Assembly: GCA_001510575.1 (NCBI GenBank)
Contig: LNGK01000017.1
Span: 69,194-133,193 of the forward strand
Length of the DNA: 64,000 nt
Direction: 5' to 3'
DNA from: Knoxdaviesia capensis
Lineage: Eukaryota > Ascomycota > Sordariomycetes > Microascales > Gondwanamycetaceae
Shown: positions 1 through 11,579 of the stretch, in pieces
Numbering within the stretch: position 1 is the stretch's first letter
How the letters are laid out: every line of letters begins with the position of its first letter
Notes under the pieces: model-generated
What the model saw: only the letters and a program-made list of their open reading frames with translations
Told to the model about the DNA's origin: nothing
Database searches by the model: none
Position numbers and translations under genes: made by a program

Positions 1-45
1 CCGGCCGAGCCGCCGGAGGATCCGTGGGTGTCGGACGAGATGTAA
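1..45 (+). CDS. 3' end of a protein-coding gene entering from the left (partial)
   Basis: The first 42 bases read in frame 1 as a short Pro/Glu-rich tail ending PEDPWVSDEM, followed by a TAA at 43-45. The GC-rich codon choice ends sharply at the stop, and T-rich sequence typical of a 3' UTR follows. Fourteen residues are too few to name a family. This is an inference from composition and the abrupt change after the TAA; chance openness over 14 codons cannot be excluded. Confidence 0.45.
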   Translation, partial: PAEPPEDPWVSDEM

Positions 46-560
46 GGAGGTGTTATCATTTTTTCGCGTTGTTGTTTCCCAACCTGTTAACCGAACGGGT
101 GGAGGAGTTTCCGTGTTGGTGTTTCCGGCGTTTGCTTTTCTTCGTATTTTGGCATCCCATCATCATCATACACATACATTTACACATACATTTCAAGCGT
201 TCGTTCGTTTCATACGACTGGGGCATTCATCCAGCCTTCCCTTCGCCACCTTGGGCTTTTTAGCTAGATCCCCCTTTTCGTCTCGGTAGTGTGGCTGGGC
301 TCTCAGTCTGTACTTTTCTTGTTGATTTTTTCCCCAGATCTTTTTTTGGTCACTTTTTTTCGTGTTTGTGCGTCCGGTTTTCTTTTTTCTTGTCTGTTAG
401 ATTTCTTCTCGGGTTCGGTGTGTCCTTTTGCGGCTGCCGTCTCTCCTCTTCTCTTGAATGCTTTGCATGGGAACGGGATTGGGTCCTTTGATTAGTTATA
501 TTTTTGTGTTATCAGTACCGAGAAGCATAGGTTTCAATAGCACCATCTTTCTCTTTTCTT

Positions 561-596
<36 letters not shown>

Positions 597-970
597 TCCG
601 TGCCTTTTGGTGGATTCTGTGTGATCCAGGGTCTCGATGTCCCGAGAAGATTCTGTTGGATGAGGGGTCTCCGTGCTGGAGGATGTCTATCGGTGGTTTT
701 CCATACGTTGGTAGTTTCTTGTTCTGCAATATATATCGTTATACAGATGGCGTGAAGAGAGTGAGGCGTGATAGCATGCATGTGCGTGCAGTGGTGCATT
801 CGTAGATCTTCATTACCAGCATTAAAACAGCAAAAGCCGCGGATATCCTGCTCCCAGTTGAACCCAGGGGTATTAAGCCCACCCAAAAGCAAAAAAGAGA
901 AGAAAAAAAACCTTCAGCCCAAAACACCAACGCTCAATAAAAAAATTAAGTACCGTCCCAGTTCAGCCGT
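46..970. other. Intergenic region between convergent gene ends
   Basis: No credible coding sequence. T-rich sequence follows the partial gene, with a (CT)n run at about 563-592. From about 830 the sequence turns A-rich next to the 3' end of the minus-strand MIS12 gene. It is probably the two 3' UTRs plus a spacer. Confidence 0.6.
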
Positions 971-2382
971 TCACGCGTCCTCCATCTTCGCATCCACATC
1001 CCCGTCCTTCCCCCGCTGGTGTTGCTGTTGTTGTTCCCGTGGTTGTTGGGAAGCTGTAGCAGCAGCGCGACCCAGCACAGCCACCACCTGCTCGAGCCCG
1101 GCAACCTCGTCGCGCGCATAGGAGCGGCCGGCAGCCTGCCACTCGCCGTCGCGCACGTCGCCCTGGCGGCCGAGCTCGATGCCGCGCACAGCCTCGAGGT
1201 GGCGGCGGGTGGCGGCCTCGACGTAGCCGACGCGGTCGCGGCGCCACGACGACGCCGACGCGGTGGACGTGGATGCGGTATGGGGGGCGGCGGCGGCGGC
1301 GGCGGCAGGGTCGAGGTCGTCGTGGGCGGTGAGTTTGTGGGCGAGCGGGCGCAGCGCGGCGGAGAGGCCGCGCACAGCCTGCAGCTGCGAGATGGCGAAG
1401 GCGGTGGTGGTCTGGATGGGCTTCTGGGCGTCGGCGGCGGGGAGGGTGCCGCGGTCGGCCAGGAAGGCCAGCGGGGCCGGAGCAGCCGCCGGCGGCGCGG
1501 TAGAGGATAGGTCGGCGGCAGTCGCGGCGGCCGCGGCGGTGGAAGCTCCGGCCGAGTCCGGGTCGGGCTTGATGGCGACGCCGCCGGCAGCGGCTGTGCC
1601 GGGCCGGGCCAGCGCGGCGCGCAGGCTGGCCAGCAGGGCGTCGTTCTGGGCTTTTTCCTCGGCCAGCCGCGCGCCGAGGCGCAGCGAGGCCTGCAGCTTG
1701 CGGCGCAGAGCCGTGACCGACGCGACCGACGGCGCCGCATGCACGTCCGCACCGCCGGCATCGCCCTGAGAGTCGCCGGCGTCGGCGTCGGCGTCGGCCC
1801 CGCCCCCCGCTGCGGCGGCCGCGGTAGCGGCCGAGAAGTCCAGGCCGGCGTAGTGGGCCAGCCGCATCCAGTTGCGGTCTTCGGGGCGCACGACGAGGAT
1901 GTTGCGCATGGTGTACAGCTCGAAGATGTCGAAATTGCGGTCGATTGACGAGCAGAGGAGGGTTTCCAGCTGGTGCGTGCCCGAGTCGATCTCCAGCTTG
2001 GCCACGTCCTCGAGCGTGGTCGTCGGTGGTGTGGTGTCGGTGGCGGGGAGAGGGTCGGCGGCGCGGGCGGCGCGCTTGGGTTTTGTGGCGGGGGCGCGGA
2101 AGCCGAGGGCTGCCGGCGGGTAGTTGAGCAGGCCCTGTTCGATGCTCATCAGCGCGCTCTCGGCGAGGATGTTGATGGCGTTGATGATGTCGTCGAGGAG
2201 GCTCTGCAATGGAAGCACAAGACAATGTGTTAGGTGGTGGGGTGGTGGGGGGGGGTAACTCAAGCATGAAGGGCTGGGGGACACGGGTGAGGGAGAGACG
2301 GAGAGGGAGAAACACTTACTACCGGCGGATAGCCGAAGTGCTCGGTGAGCAGCTCGGTGTCGGTTGAGTCGCTCGGAGGCAT
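971..2382 (-). CDS. MTW1: Kinetochore MIND complex subunit MIS12/MTW1
   Basis: Two exons on the minus strand, 2320-2382 and 971-2203, with a 116-bp intron (GTAAGT donor, CAG acceptor), give 431 residues. Joining the exons restores the family's N-terminal signature: LLTEHFGYPPV from exon 1 runs directly into SLLDDIINAIN from exon 2, around residues 11-32. This is the conserved start of Mis12-type proteins, which link the centromere to the Ndc80 complex within the MIND complex. A second conserved block, with DIFELYTMRNIL and NWMRLAHYAGLDF, lies about residues 110-150. The remainder is Ala-rich coiled or low-complexity sequence, and the protein is longer than the yeast members. The start was chosen because it gives the exact signature spacing. 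It is divergent from the Aim3-like gene. Confidence 0.85.
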
Positions 2383-3411
2383 GGCTGGTGACGCGTCGAG
2401 GGGTGGAGCTGGCGGTTTTGGGGTGAGGTTGTTGTGACTTGGAAGGTCGGTGGTGGGATAGATAGATGGATGTAGGTGCAAGATTTCAATCAACCGTCAA
2501 TACTGGCAACGCGTTTGTGGCGTATTTGGTGGGTCATTAGTCTGTGCACGTGCGGTTCGATGTTCCAGCCACAGCGACTGTGGCACTCGTCTCTGGCCAA
2601 ACAGCACATTCACGCATATCCCACCATCCATCGACATACCTCAGCTCTTATTCCTTTGGGATTTGTTCTTGTCTGCGGGTGTGTCCAAAACACGCAGTTC
2701 TCTCGCTCCAAAGAGATGCGCACATGGGCTAGGGTTAGGGTTCCCGGCAAGAGCCGAAATCCGTTGATCTGCGGTTGGCAGGCGCGCGCAGTGTTCACCA
2801 ACCCTAGGGTTATCGATCCATTCCCGTGTTGGGGCGCTGTGCATCTTGGGCAAGACACATGAATCTTCGTGATTTCGCTGCGTTTGCATGCATGCACTCA
2901 GTACTGTACTGTAAGTCCTCGTAAGCATATACCCACAGCATATTATCCCCATTCTCCCCCCCCGAAGCGAGATTGGCCCACCCACGCAGTTCCCAGGCCC
3001 TGTATCCTCCTCTTCAGGCCAGCTTTTCAGGAGGCCGGCCACCTGCCCAGTGCTAGATTCCTATGGTTTAGTGCCCCTATGTCGCGTTGTTAGGGGACCC
3101 TCTTGCCACTAAGGCCCATTATTCCCTCTGAGTCCTTTCATCCACAACCGCCCCCCACGATATCCTTCTCGATCTCTCCTTTCTCTTCACATGGGTTTGC
3201 ACATTTCATCCACTTTATCCTTTCTTTTGTCTCCTTTTCTTTCTGTTCTCCATTCTTTCTCCTCTCTTTCTCTTTTCCCCCCTTTCTCTTTTCTATCTCC
3301 TAGGTAGTTTCTTACCCGGATAATGTTCCTCCAGACCTGATCCCATCAATATCTCTCGAGAGCTCGAATCTCGGCCCTTTCATACCCCGCCATCAAACAC
3401 ATTCAGTTGCC
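2383..3411. promoter_or_regulatory. Bidirectional promoter region with telomere-like motifs
   Basis: This 1-kb spacer separates the divergent MTW1 and Aim3-like genes. It carries a two-unit telomere-like sequence (CTAGGGTTAGGGTT, 2729-2742) and a 12-bp palindrome AACCCTAGGGTT at 2800-2811. A long CT-rich tract (about 3150-3300) stands just before the plus-strand gene, as is usual for fungal core promoters. No gene is visible in it. Confidence 0.55.
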
Positions 3412-4710
3412 ATGGACAGGGCAAAGGGCCTGCTCAAGGATAGATGGCCCTCCGATAAGGGCCAGTCTCTAAAGGGCCAGTCTCTAAAGGGCCAAGTGGT
3501 GAGTCCTCCCACTGAAAAGCCAGTGCCCAATTGTGCCTTCTGCTGACACTTCCCCCTCCATCCATTTCTCGCGGCGTAGAACAGCCTGCTGCACGGCAAA
3601 AAGCCGTCCGACGAAGAAGAAGTCCAGCACACCTCGCGACCGCTCGCCTCCCTCCGCGACCCAGCCTCGTTCGGCCCGCCGCCCAAGCGCGTCAACTCGG
3701 CCTCTGCAACCTCCGGCGGCTTCTCCGCCCCGCCGCCCACCGCCGCCTCGCGCACATCCTACACTTCCGCTGCTGCGCGGGCCTCGTCGCAGGCCCCGCC
3801 GCCGTACTCCGTCCACCCGCAGCAGGCCGCCGAGGAATACCCCGACAAGTCGCCGCCGCCGCGCATGTACCAGCGCGACACCACCGGCCTAACCACCTCG
3901 CAGTTCGCTCCGCCGCCCGTGCGCCGCGACGGCGCCACGACCACCACCACCCGCCCGCCATCGGCCCCCGCCGCCCGCCCCGTCCCGGCCCTCCCGCCGC
4001 GCCTGCCGCCGCGCTCCGCCAGCCAGTCCCCCGCGACATCCCCCACCCACGCCCCGCAGACCTCGGGCTACATCAACACCGCCGCCGCCTCGCGTCTCTC
4101 CGCGGCCGGCGTCTCCGTGCCCGCGCTCGGCATCGGCCACGCCGCCGCGCCGTCCGACCCCTCCCCGACCACGCCCACCCACGGCACCACGCTCGAGCAG
4201 AAGCAGGCCGCCCTGCGCACCGCCGCCGACATGCACCGCAACCCGTCCTCGGTGTCGTTCTCGCGCATGCGCGACGCCGGCGCCACCATGAACAACTTCC
4301 GCGAGCGCCACAGCGACAAGATCGCCGCCGGCACGCGCGCCGCCACAAACTTCAACGAGAAGTACCAGGTCACCGACCGCGCCCAGCGCATGGCCTCCAG
4401 CGCGTCGGCGTCCATTTCCGCCGCGGCGGCCCGCCACTCCAACAAGAGCAGCAACGCCGCCTCACCGGCTGAGCCCGCGTCTCCGGTCCCGGCGTCGCCC
4501 GCACTGGGCCCGACTGCCACCGCGACTCCTTCGACTGCCGCTGCCGCTGCCGCCGCTGCCGTGCCGTTCAAGAAGAAGCCCCCGCCGCCCCCGCCGAAGA
4601 AGAAGCCCGGCCTGGCCGGCTTCGTGCGTCCGTCGCCCGCCGCCTCGCCGACAGCCGACGCGGCCGACACTCCTCCCCCGATTCCCATGTCGACAAAGCC
4701 GAATTTCTAG
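3412..4710 (+). CDS. Proline-rich Aim3-like protein (probable SH3 ligand of the actin/endocytic cortex)
   Basis: Exons 3412-3498 and 3580-4710 are joined across an 81-bp intron (GTGAGT/TAG), giving 405 residues. Exon 1 ends in a 15-bp tandem duplication (from 3457) that encodes a repeated SLKGQ. Early in exon 2, SLRDPASFGPPPKRV matches the conserved block I remember from yeast Aim3. A PPPY motif, a central conserved segment (EQKQAALRTAADMHRNP and NNFRERHSDKIAAGTRAA) and a C-terminal KKKPPPPPPKKKPG follow, the last a classic SH3-binding stretch. There is no membrane segment. The assignment to the Aim3 family rests on the DPxSFxPPPKR block; the actin-patch role is inferred from that family. The rest is low-complexity Ala/Pro/Ser. 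Confidence 0.6.
3457..3495 (+). repeat. 15-bp tandem repeat at the end of exon 1 of the Aim3-like gene
   Basis: The unit AAGGGCCAGTCTCTA occurs twice in full (3457-3471, 3472-3486), and a third partial copy runs into the splice donor. It keeps the frame and multiplies an SLKGQ peptide. Confidence 0.85.
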
Positions 4711-5407
4711 TAGATCGGACTCCATGGTTTGTGGTTTTGGTTGGGGTGTTTTTTTTTCTGCCTTCCATGGGTCCTGGTGTTTGCTCAACATCGAGTTGCA
4801 CGAGGACACCACGGGGGTGTGTTACTTTTCGATTGATTTTAGCTTCAGATGTGTTTTTTCCCTCTTTTTTTCCCGGCTTGTTTGTTTCTAATTCTCGTGT
4901 GGGCTTCCTTTTTCACTTCATGTTTCCAAGACTAGCATAGGCGCATTTGATAGCTTTATAAAAATCTGCTTCTCCCAATATTGCCTTCATACCGTAAAAC
5001 CCCGTCCACATGTTCCACAACATCCATCTCTCCACATCAACCGCCATATAAAGTCACCACATAGCACACGTACATGATCATATATCAAAAGACGGCACAA
5101 GTCACAGTAAATCAGCGGGAAAAAGAGGCCGGGTGGAGGAGAACACGAGAATCCTGCGGACCTGTGCTTCCCACTTCCACCACGAATGGAAGTTGCTTGA
5201 AAGGATGTATTTTGTTCTGGACTTTCTCCAAGACTCGGGATGGATTCGGCTATCATCATGAAAAACGTTTCATTGTGGTGTGTGTGCGTGGTATGCAGAT
5301 GCGCAGTTTTATTTTGGCAGAGCGAAATGAAAAAGAAAAAAAGAAGGAACAGAAGGAAAGCGAAAGAAGGGGAAAAAAAAGACTCAGAACTTTTTCTTTT
5401 TACTTCT
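4711..5407. other. 3' spacer between convergent Aim3-like and TCTP genes
   Basis: T-rich on the left and A-rich on the right, as expected for two facing 3' UTRs. No coding sequence is supported. Confidence 0.6.
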
Positions 5408-6612
5408 TTAAACCTTCTCACCCTTCAGGGCGTGCTTCCACACAACCACGTAGGGAGTGGTTCCGTCCTCACGGTAGTTGAGGAGGACGACACTGCGAGA
5501 TCTTGTTAGTGGGTTGCTCTAGAGGAAGAGGACCAAGGAGTCCGAAAAGGCAACTTACATTCCGTCGGGGTTCATCGACTCGCCGGTGTAGAACTCCCAG
5601 TCCTTGAAGTTGGGCAGGATGGTGTTCTTGACGTAAGCCGAGGCGCCGGTCTCGAAGGCCTTGACCTCCTCGGCCGACTTTCCAGCCTCCTGGAGGGCGG
5701 TCTTGACCGACTTCATGAAGCCTGAGGAGAACAGAAAGGGTTGACCATGTTAGTATTTTCAAGATACCAATTTTTTTCCAAAAAAGTTTTCTTCGGTGGT
5801 AAATGTATTTCCGGCATAGAAGGACCGGGGTTGGCCGACGTACTCTTGAGGTAGACAAGATAAGACTTCTTGTCGAAGCTGGTAGTCTGAAGGCGGAAAG
5901 AGTTCACGATGTTGTTGACCTTGATGTCAACATCCTCAGTACCCTCCTCAGCCTCCTCAGCCGAAGCGTTAGCGCCGGTATCTATGAGAAGAAGACAAGA
6001 TTATGTTAGCAATGGGCTATCTGTGTTGCTTCGGATTTTTGCGGTTGTCTGTGTAACTATTTCATTTGCCAGAAGAGCTGCCACCCATGCTGTCTGCCAG
6101 ATTCAAAGCAACAGTGCAGGGAAAGAACCCCCACATTGAAGTTCAAGGCAATCACGGCCGCTCTCTAAAGCTGATCGAAATGGAAAACAAGACAAGGAGC
6201 CGTGCGAAGCATATCGTATGCGGGAGAAAAATGGAGGAGAAAGAGAACTACTGACTAACTACGACGGCGCCCTCAGTAATCATGGCGCAATCGGCCTCGT
6301 ACACGATTCCATCAATCTCCTTCAGGTCGTAGGAGTCCGAGATGATCTCATCTCCGGTGATGATGTCCTAAAAGCAGAGCCGAGAAGCAAGAAAGAGTTA
6401 GATAAATAAAACGCAATGCGGTCGAGAGCCTCATGTCAATTTCTACCATGCAGGTCATTCAAAACACCCCGCGGCAAGGGATGCTGGAAAATCCAGCAGT
6501 GCGGGGCGAGTTTTTGCAGCAGGGCCTTGCGTTTTTCTTCTTCAATAACGAACAGGTCCGGAGCTGAGGGAATCAGGAAGAATCAGACGGTACATACCTT
6601 GTAGATAATCAT
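5408..6612 (-). CDS. TMA19: Translationally controlled tumour protein (TCTP/Mmi1/Tma19)
   Basis: Five exons on the minus strand, 6598-6612, 6256-6367, 5844-5981, 5559-5721 and 5408-5492, give exactly 170 residues, the usual family size. The product begins [20 protein letters not shown] and carries the two TCTP signatures: [13 protein letters not shown] near residue 45 and the [13 protein letters not shown] block in exon 4. The protein is ribosome-associated and stress-responsive, in cytosol and mitochondria. Exon 1 codes only five residues. The exon-2 donor must be GTCAGT at 6255; the better-looking GTTAGT four bases upstream breaks the frame into exon 3. Exon 4 to 5 joins as ..[13 protein letters not shown]. 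Its promoter side is CT-rich on the sense strand. Confidence 0.93.
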
Positions 6613-9600
6613 TTTGGCGGATGGAAAGAAGGTGAAGAAAAAGGATAATGAAAAAGAAGGACAAGAGAGGTCGTGGGGATGAAAGGAGGAAAAGAAAAAA
6701 AAGAAAGGATGGAAGAAGATCGTGGTGATAGTTTGAAAACGATGGCGGGGGTTAAAAAAAAAAGTTCAAGAGGTAAACACTGCACATAATTTTTATGGTG
6801 GGGTATTCTGCTACCTTCCCGACTCTCTCTTTTGCTGTTTTCTAGCCAAAAATGCTAACAATGGGAAAAGTTTGAAGGTCCACTTGGAAGAGTGTCGCTT
6901 GTTTATCGGAGATTTCTCGGTAGAACCAGGAGGCTTGAACAATGGTTTCACGTGTTAGTGTCTACAGACCTTTGGTCTAGGCCTGGAGCCCCTGATAGAG
7001 GAGCATCATGATTCAAGAGGCCAAAGTCCGATCATCTCTTGGGTGGGAATATGCTTTGGTCCAGAAAATCACGTCTGTCCTGCTACGACCCGGCAGTCCT
7101 GCCCGGACCCGGACATGCCCACAAGTGAGACCTGCAGATGGGTGACTGCATGCAAATCGCGGGACGGCACCTCCAGGCCCGGAAAGCTTGGTTCTATTTT
7201 CTCCCTCCGGCTTGCAGAGTTAGGGTTGCAAGGAATGCTGTGTGTGTGGTGTGTCAGACAGAAGTGGTGGGTGGGCTGACTGGAAAAGGAGGATCAGATG
7301 TTGTTGCAGTGCCGCGGGATCATTCCTGAATCCGGGGAAGGGAATCGTATGTCTTTGATCGCTTAGGGAGATGAGAGCCACCACTCGCCGCAATGGAATT
7401 GCCGTTCCCTCTCTTGTGCGAGAGAGTTCAGTCGAGGTCATTGTCGAGTCAGTGGAGGATTTATTGTATGAGGAACAGAGCATGAAAATGGGGCTGGAGT
7501 GAGTTGCTGCATATCCGATCCCGTCATTTGGGGCGTCGTCGTACGGGCTTCTGCTATGCCAACAAAGGACTCTTACTGAACCCCCCACCATCAGTTCGCA
7601 ATAATCCAGTCACGTCCAGAAGTCTGGTTTATCCTCCTGGTCCGGTGGGACTGTGGGTGAGTGAGCCAGTCGTTGGAGGCCAGAGAGAAAACACATCAAA
7701 GCTGGGCAACGGCCAGTTAAAAGCCAAGAACAGGAACCTATGATGCGTGTACGAATACGCCAGTTCTTCTGGGTCGCCAATAAAAAATAAGGGGGCACGG
7801 GATAGTCACAGGAAGAAAGTCGTGATATTAGCAAAGATCAGATTGATAAGAGAAAACGTACCCACCGAGAGGCTGTTGGACGGGGGATCTCTGGAGGCAG
7901 GGGGCGTTACACGAGTGGCCATAATGCACGCCGGAACCTGAACGAAGCGAAGCTCGGGGAGCAAGTATGAGCGTGGGAGTGTGTGTAATTTAAGCAGCTG
8001 GCACAGTTTGGCAACTTGCGTCCCGAGATACTCCTTGATGCAAGGCAGACAGTATTGCTGACCCGACTTTCCTCGCTCTTGAGGATTTCAGGGCCTCTGG
8101 GGACTTCCCAAGTATTCATATACGCGTATCCACAAGCTTTCTTCTAGCTTACTTCGTGAGAACGGGTCAATATGCAGGCAGAATCCAACATGCTACTGGA
8201 CTTCCTCCTGTACTGTCCTCCTGTACTCACTCATGCATCATACCAACGTTGATACACAAGCATACAGGGCGTGTCCACTATGTCGCAGTCGCCGCGGCCG
8301 GCGGAGGATATATTACTCCGTGCATGCACAATTCACCAAGGAAAAGCGGTACAGGGGGGAGATCAGGATGAGAAATCCAAACCTGCTGAAAAACACCCAA
8401 GTGAACAAGGGGCACCAATCGAGAAGCGTTGACATCAGACGGATCGCTCGGGGATTGGCATACACCCACCCGCTCACTTCTTCACTGCAAATTCTCTGGT
8501 GCGGTCAGGCAGGCTGAGAGAACACCAAATTTCCACTGCAAGTGAAAGTCAGGATACGTGAACTAGGATCTTTTCACCAACATCCCGCTTCCCTGTCCAC
8601 TTTTGCTAGGTTGGCCCGCGCGCGCGAGAGCGCGCTCTCCCGGGATATTTACCAACTCCGAGCCTTCGGACGATTCGGCTGTAATGCGCATGATTTCGCT
8701 GTTTTCTGCTGGTGGTGGTGGAACCACTTTTGGGCCTGGACTTGTCCACCGATGAAGAAAAGAAAAATTCAGTGCTGGACGGATCCTCCAGACAATTTGC
8801 GATGCAGGCCTTCACTGGCCCGTTATCTCCAGCCGGCCCGGAGTTTTTCATCGCGATGCAATGCAGTTGGTTTACGGCGTTGTGGTGGGTGGTGGGTGGT
8901 GGGTCTGGAATCAGATACCGCCCTTTATGAACACGACAAGCGGCCGTCGCTTTCTATGCAATACATATCTTGTGCCGGTCCTCGTTACGTTTTCTGTATG
9001 CTGATCCGGAATCACTCGCTGCAGCATGCCTCCGTGCCTCAGTCACCAACCACACCACCCACCCGGGAAAAAATCGACTAGAGAGTGCCAACTCCTGCAG
9101 GCCCAAGCGGCACACTCAGGAACCACACAAACAAAGGCCAGGCCAACTGCGATCCGCTAAACGATAACGGGAGCTGGCGCTGTGCCGGCTTCACCCTGGA
9201 ATCACAGCAAATCTTCTCCGTCCATGACGAGAGCCTCCTCCGAAGTTGCTTCCCTGAGCACCCCTAGACGGGAAAATCGCATTAACGGGGCAATCGTTAG
9301 AACGCAATATACCGAGTCAGCAATTACTGAGAGAGGAAACAGCAGCTCCTGTCTCCGATTAAAGGCCCCGTTTATCGCGGGCAGAATGGTTGTCCGCGGA
9401 CGATTACAGAGCAACAACCTTTCCCCCCCCGTTTTCCTAGTCGTTCCCGAGACTGCTACCTTACATAATTCCCGCCGATGCAACCCAAATACGTAGTGTC
9501 TATATACATTCCACCCCTTCCGGTTCCTGTCATTTTTTTTCTTTACTCCTGATAATCTCGCTCCTCTCTCTCTCTCTCTCTTTCTCTTTTTAATTTGTGA

Positions 9601-10300
9601 GACATTCTGTTCCCTCTGTTCTTCTCCCTCTTTTCCCTTATTCGGCCTTGTGTGAATTATTCTCTCTCCTCCTCTTCTTACTGCTCTTCCTCTTCTGTAT
9701 CATCATCATTCTCTCTCTGCTATTCCTCACTTTCTCCGTTAATTCTGTGCATCACTGTATTCTATCTGCCTCCCTTTCCATTCTCGTCACGTTCCCCCTC
9801 CTTTCTCTCCCCATCCGTCTTATGTCATTGTCGTCTATTCCGTGATAGTCTCGTGTTCCAATCCCGGCCACCGTCCATTCCCCTCCTTGATTCCTTTGCT
9901 AATATCTTGGGTCTCCTTCTCGCTTCTATTGGTTTCTAATATCTTGCCTCACCCATAATCTAATACTACAACCTCGTCCCTCGTCTTCTCGCACCACCTC
10001 GACCATCTTTCTTTCCATCTCGCAACTCTACTACTACTCTTCCTCCTCCTCTCGTTCCGCAGTCAAGAGTTGCTCCAGCCAAGCCAATCGAGTCAAGTCG
10101 AGTCCGCCGAACCCGAATCGAGTCAAAGACCAACCTCCGCAAGCTGCATCCCCCGACTCCGCCTCGGTCCCCTTCTTCAATCAGGGAACCCGCATAGCAA
10201 ACATAGTTGCATGGGGACAAACTGACCCTCGATCGCGGTCTCAACTTCCTAAAGATTATCTCGGCAAACTCTCTTTGACACGAGTATACAGCAGCCTGAC
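6613..10300. promoter_or_regulatory. Divergent promoter region of TCTP and SUR2, otherwise gene-free
   Basis: No coding sequence is supported in 3.7 kb. About 6615-6740 is purine-rich on the plus strand, that is, CT-rich in the sense of TCTP. About 9535-10030 is CT-rich on the plus strand before SUR2, with TATATA at 9501-9506. The middle (about 6.8-9.4 kb) has ordinary base composition with no RIP skew. It holds a single AGTTAGGGTTGC element at about 7219. Confidence 0.5.
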
Positions 10301-11579
10301 ATGGTCAATCAAACCAAGGGCCACGCCATGGCTTCCACAACATGGAACTCCTCCGACTGGGATGCGTCCCTCCCTCCGCTGCCCTCCTACACAACGAAGC
10401 CTGTGCCGGACCTCCTCCCCTTTGTGTCCGACTTCTGGTTCTCGCTGATCCTCCCTGTGATCGCATACTGGGTGGTCTCGATGTTCTTCCATGTTGTTGA
10501 CACCTATGATATCTGGCCACAATACCGCCTACACCCCCCGGAGGAGATTGCCAGCCGGAATCGCGCCACGCGCTACGAGGTGGCCCGCGACACCATCATC
10601 CAGCAGGTCATCCAGATGGCCACTGGAGCTTTCCTCTCTTACACCGATCCCGAGGCCCTGACCGGCCAGGAGCCGTACGAAGCTGCCCAGTGGGCCCGTC
10701 GCGTGCGCATTGCCCAGCGCGCGCTGCCCATTGTGCTTGGAGCTGTAGGCATTGACACCGCGTCTTTCGTGGAGTCTCTGACGCTTTCCAACCACCCTAT
10801 CCTCGCCGGAGTTGTTGCCGGTGGTCGCTACCCCTTCATTACTGCCACCATTGCTGGGAAGGCAGTGCCTGCCTTTGCGCAGTGGGAGCTGATCGTGGCA
10901 AACTTCATCTACTACCTGGCCATCCCGGCAGCTCAGTTCTTTCTGGGTGTTGTGTTCCTGGACACATGGCAATACTTCTTCCACCGGTTGATGCACGTGA
11001 ACCGGTGGATGTACGGTATGTTTTGTTTTGCTCCGGTGTGGAGCTCCGGCTACTGCCGATATACCCCTCTTTTTTTTTTTTTCCGGAGAGCTTTTCTCCG
11101 TTAAAACGCACAGTTTGCCATGCACATACTAATCGTCTGTCTGCTATACAGTGACCATCCACTCGCGCCACCACCGTCTGTACGTTCCCTACGCGTACGG
11201 CGCGCTGTATAATCACCCCTTGGAAGGTTTCCTTCTCGACACTCTTGGCGCCGGCCTTGCCTACAAGATCACTGGCATGACCCCGCGCCAGGGCATGTGG
11301 TTCTTCACCTGCTCGACTATCAAGACCGTTGACGACCACTGCGGATACTCGCTGCCGTGGGACCCGCTGCAGCACGTGTCGAGTAACAACGCTGCCTACC
11401 ACGACATCCACCACCAGACCTGGGGCATCAAGACGAACTTCTCGCAGCCCTTCTTCACCTTCTGGGACAAGTTGCTGGGCACCAGGTACAAGGGTGACAA
11501 GGCCGAGCAGATCCGTGCCCAGGTGAGAGCTGCTGCCGAGGCCAAGATCGCTGCTGCCAAGAAGAAGAAGCAGTTGTAA
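10301..11579 (+). CDS. SUR2: Sphingolipid C4-hydroxylase (dihydrosphingosine/dihydroceramide 4-hydroxylase)
   Basis: Exons 10301-11015 and 11152-11579 (136-bp intron with a T-rich stretch) give 380 residues. This ER membrane di-iron enzyme adds the C4 hydroxyl that makes phytosphingosine-type bases. The three histidine boxes of the fatty-acid hydroxylase superfamily are present: HRLMH (about 228-232), HSRHH (about 242-246) and HDIHH (about 322-326). Membrane segments lie near residues 45-65 and 195-225, and the C-terminus is Lys-rich (AKKKKQL), which fits an ER protein. The splice site falls between histidine boxes 1 and 2. A second in-frame ATG at 10328 has a better context (GCCATGG), so the true start could be nine codons downstream. 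Confidence 0.93.

Noticed and set aside
963..2315. 450-codon minus-strand frame overlapping MTW1
   Set aside because: It is an Arg/Pro-rich shifted reading of the GC-rich MTW1 exon. The true frame carries the Mis12 signature.
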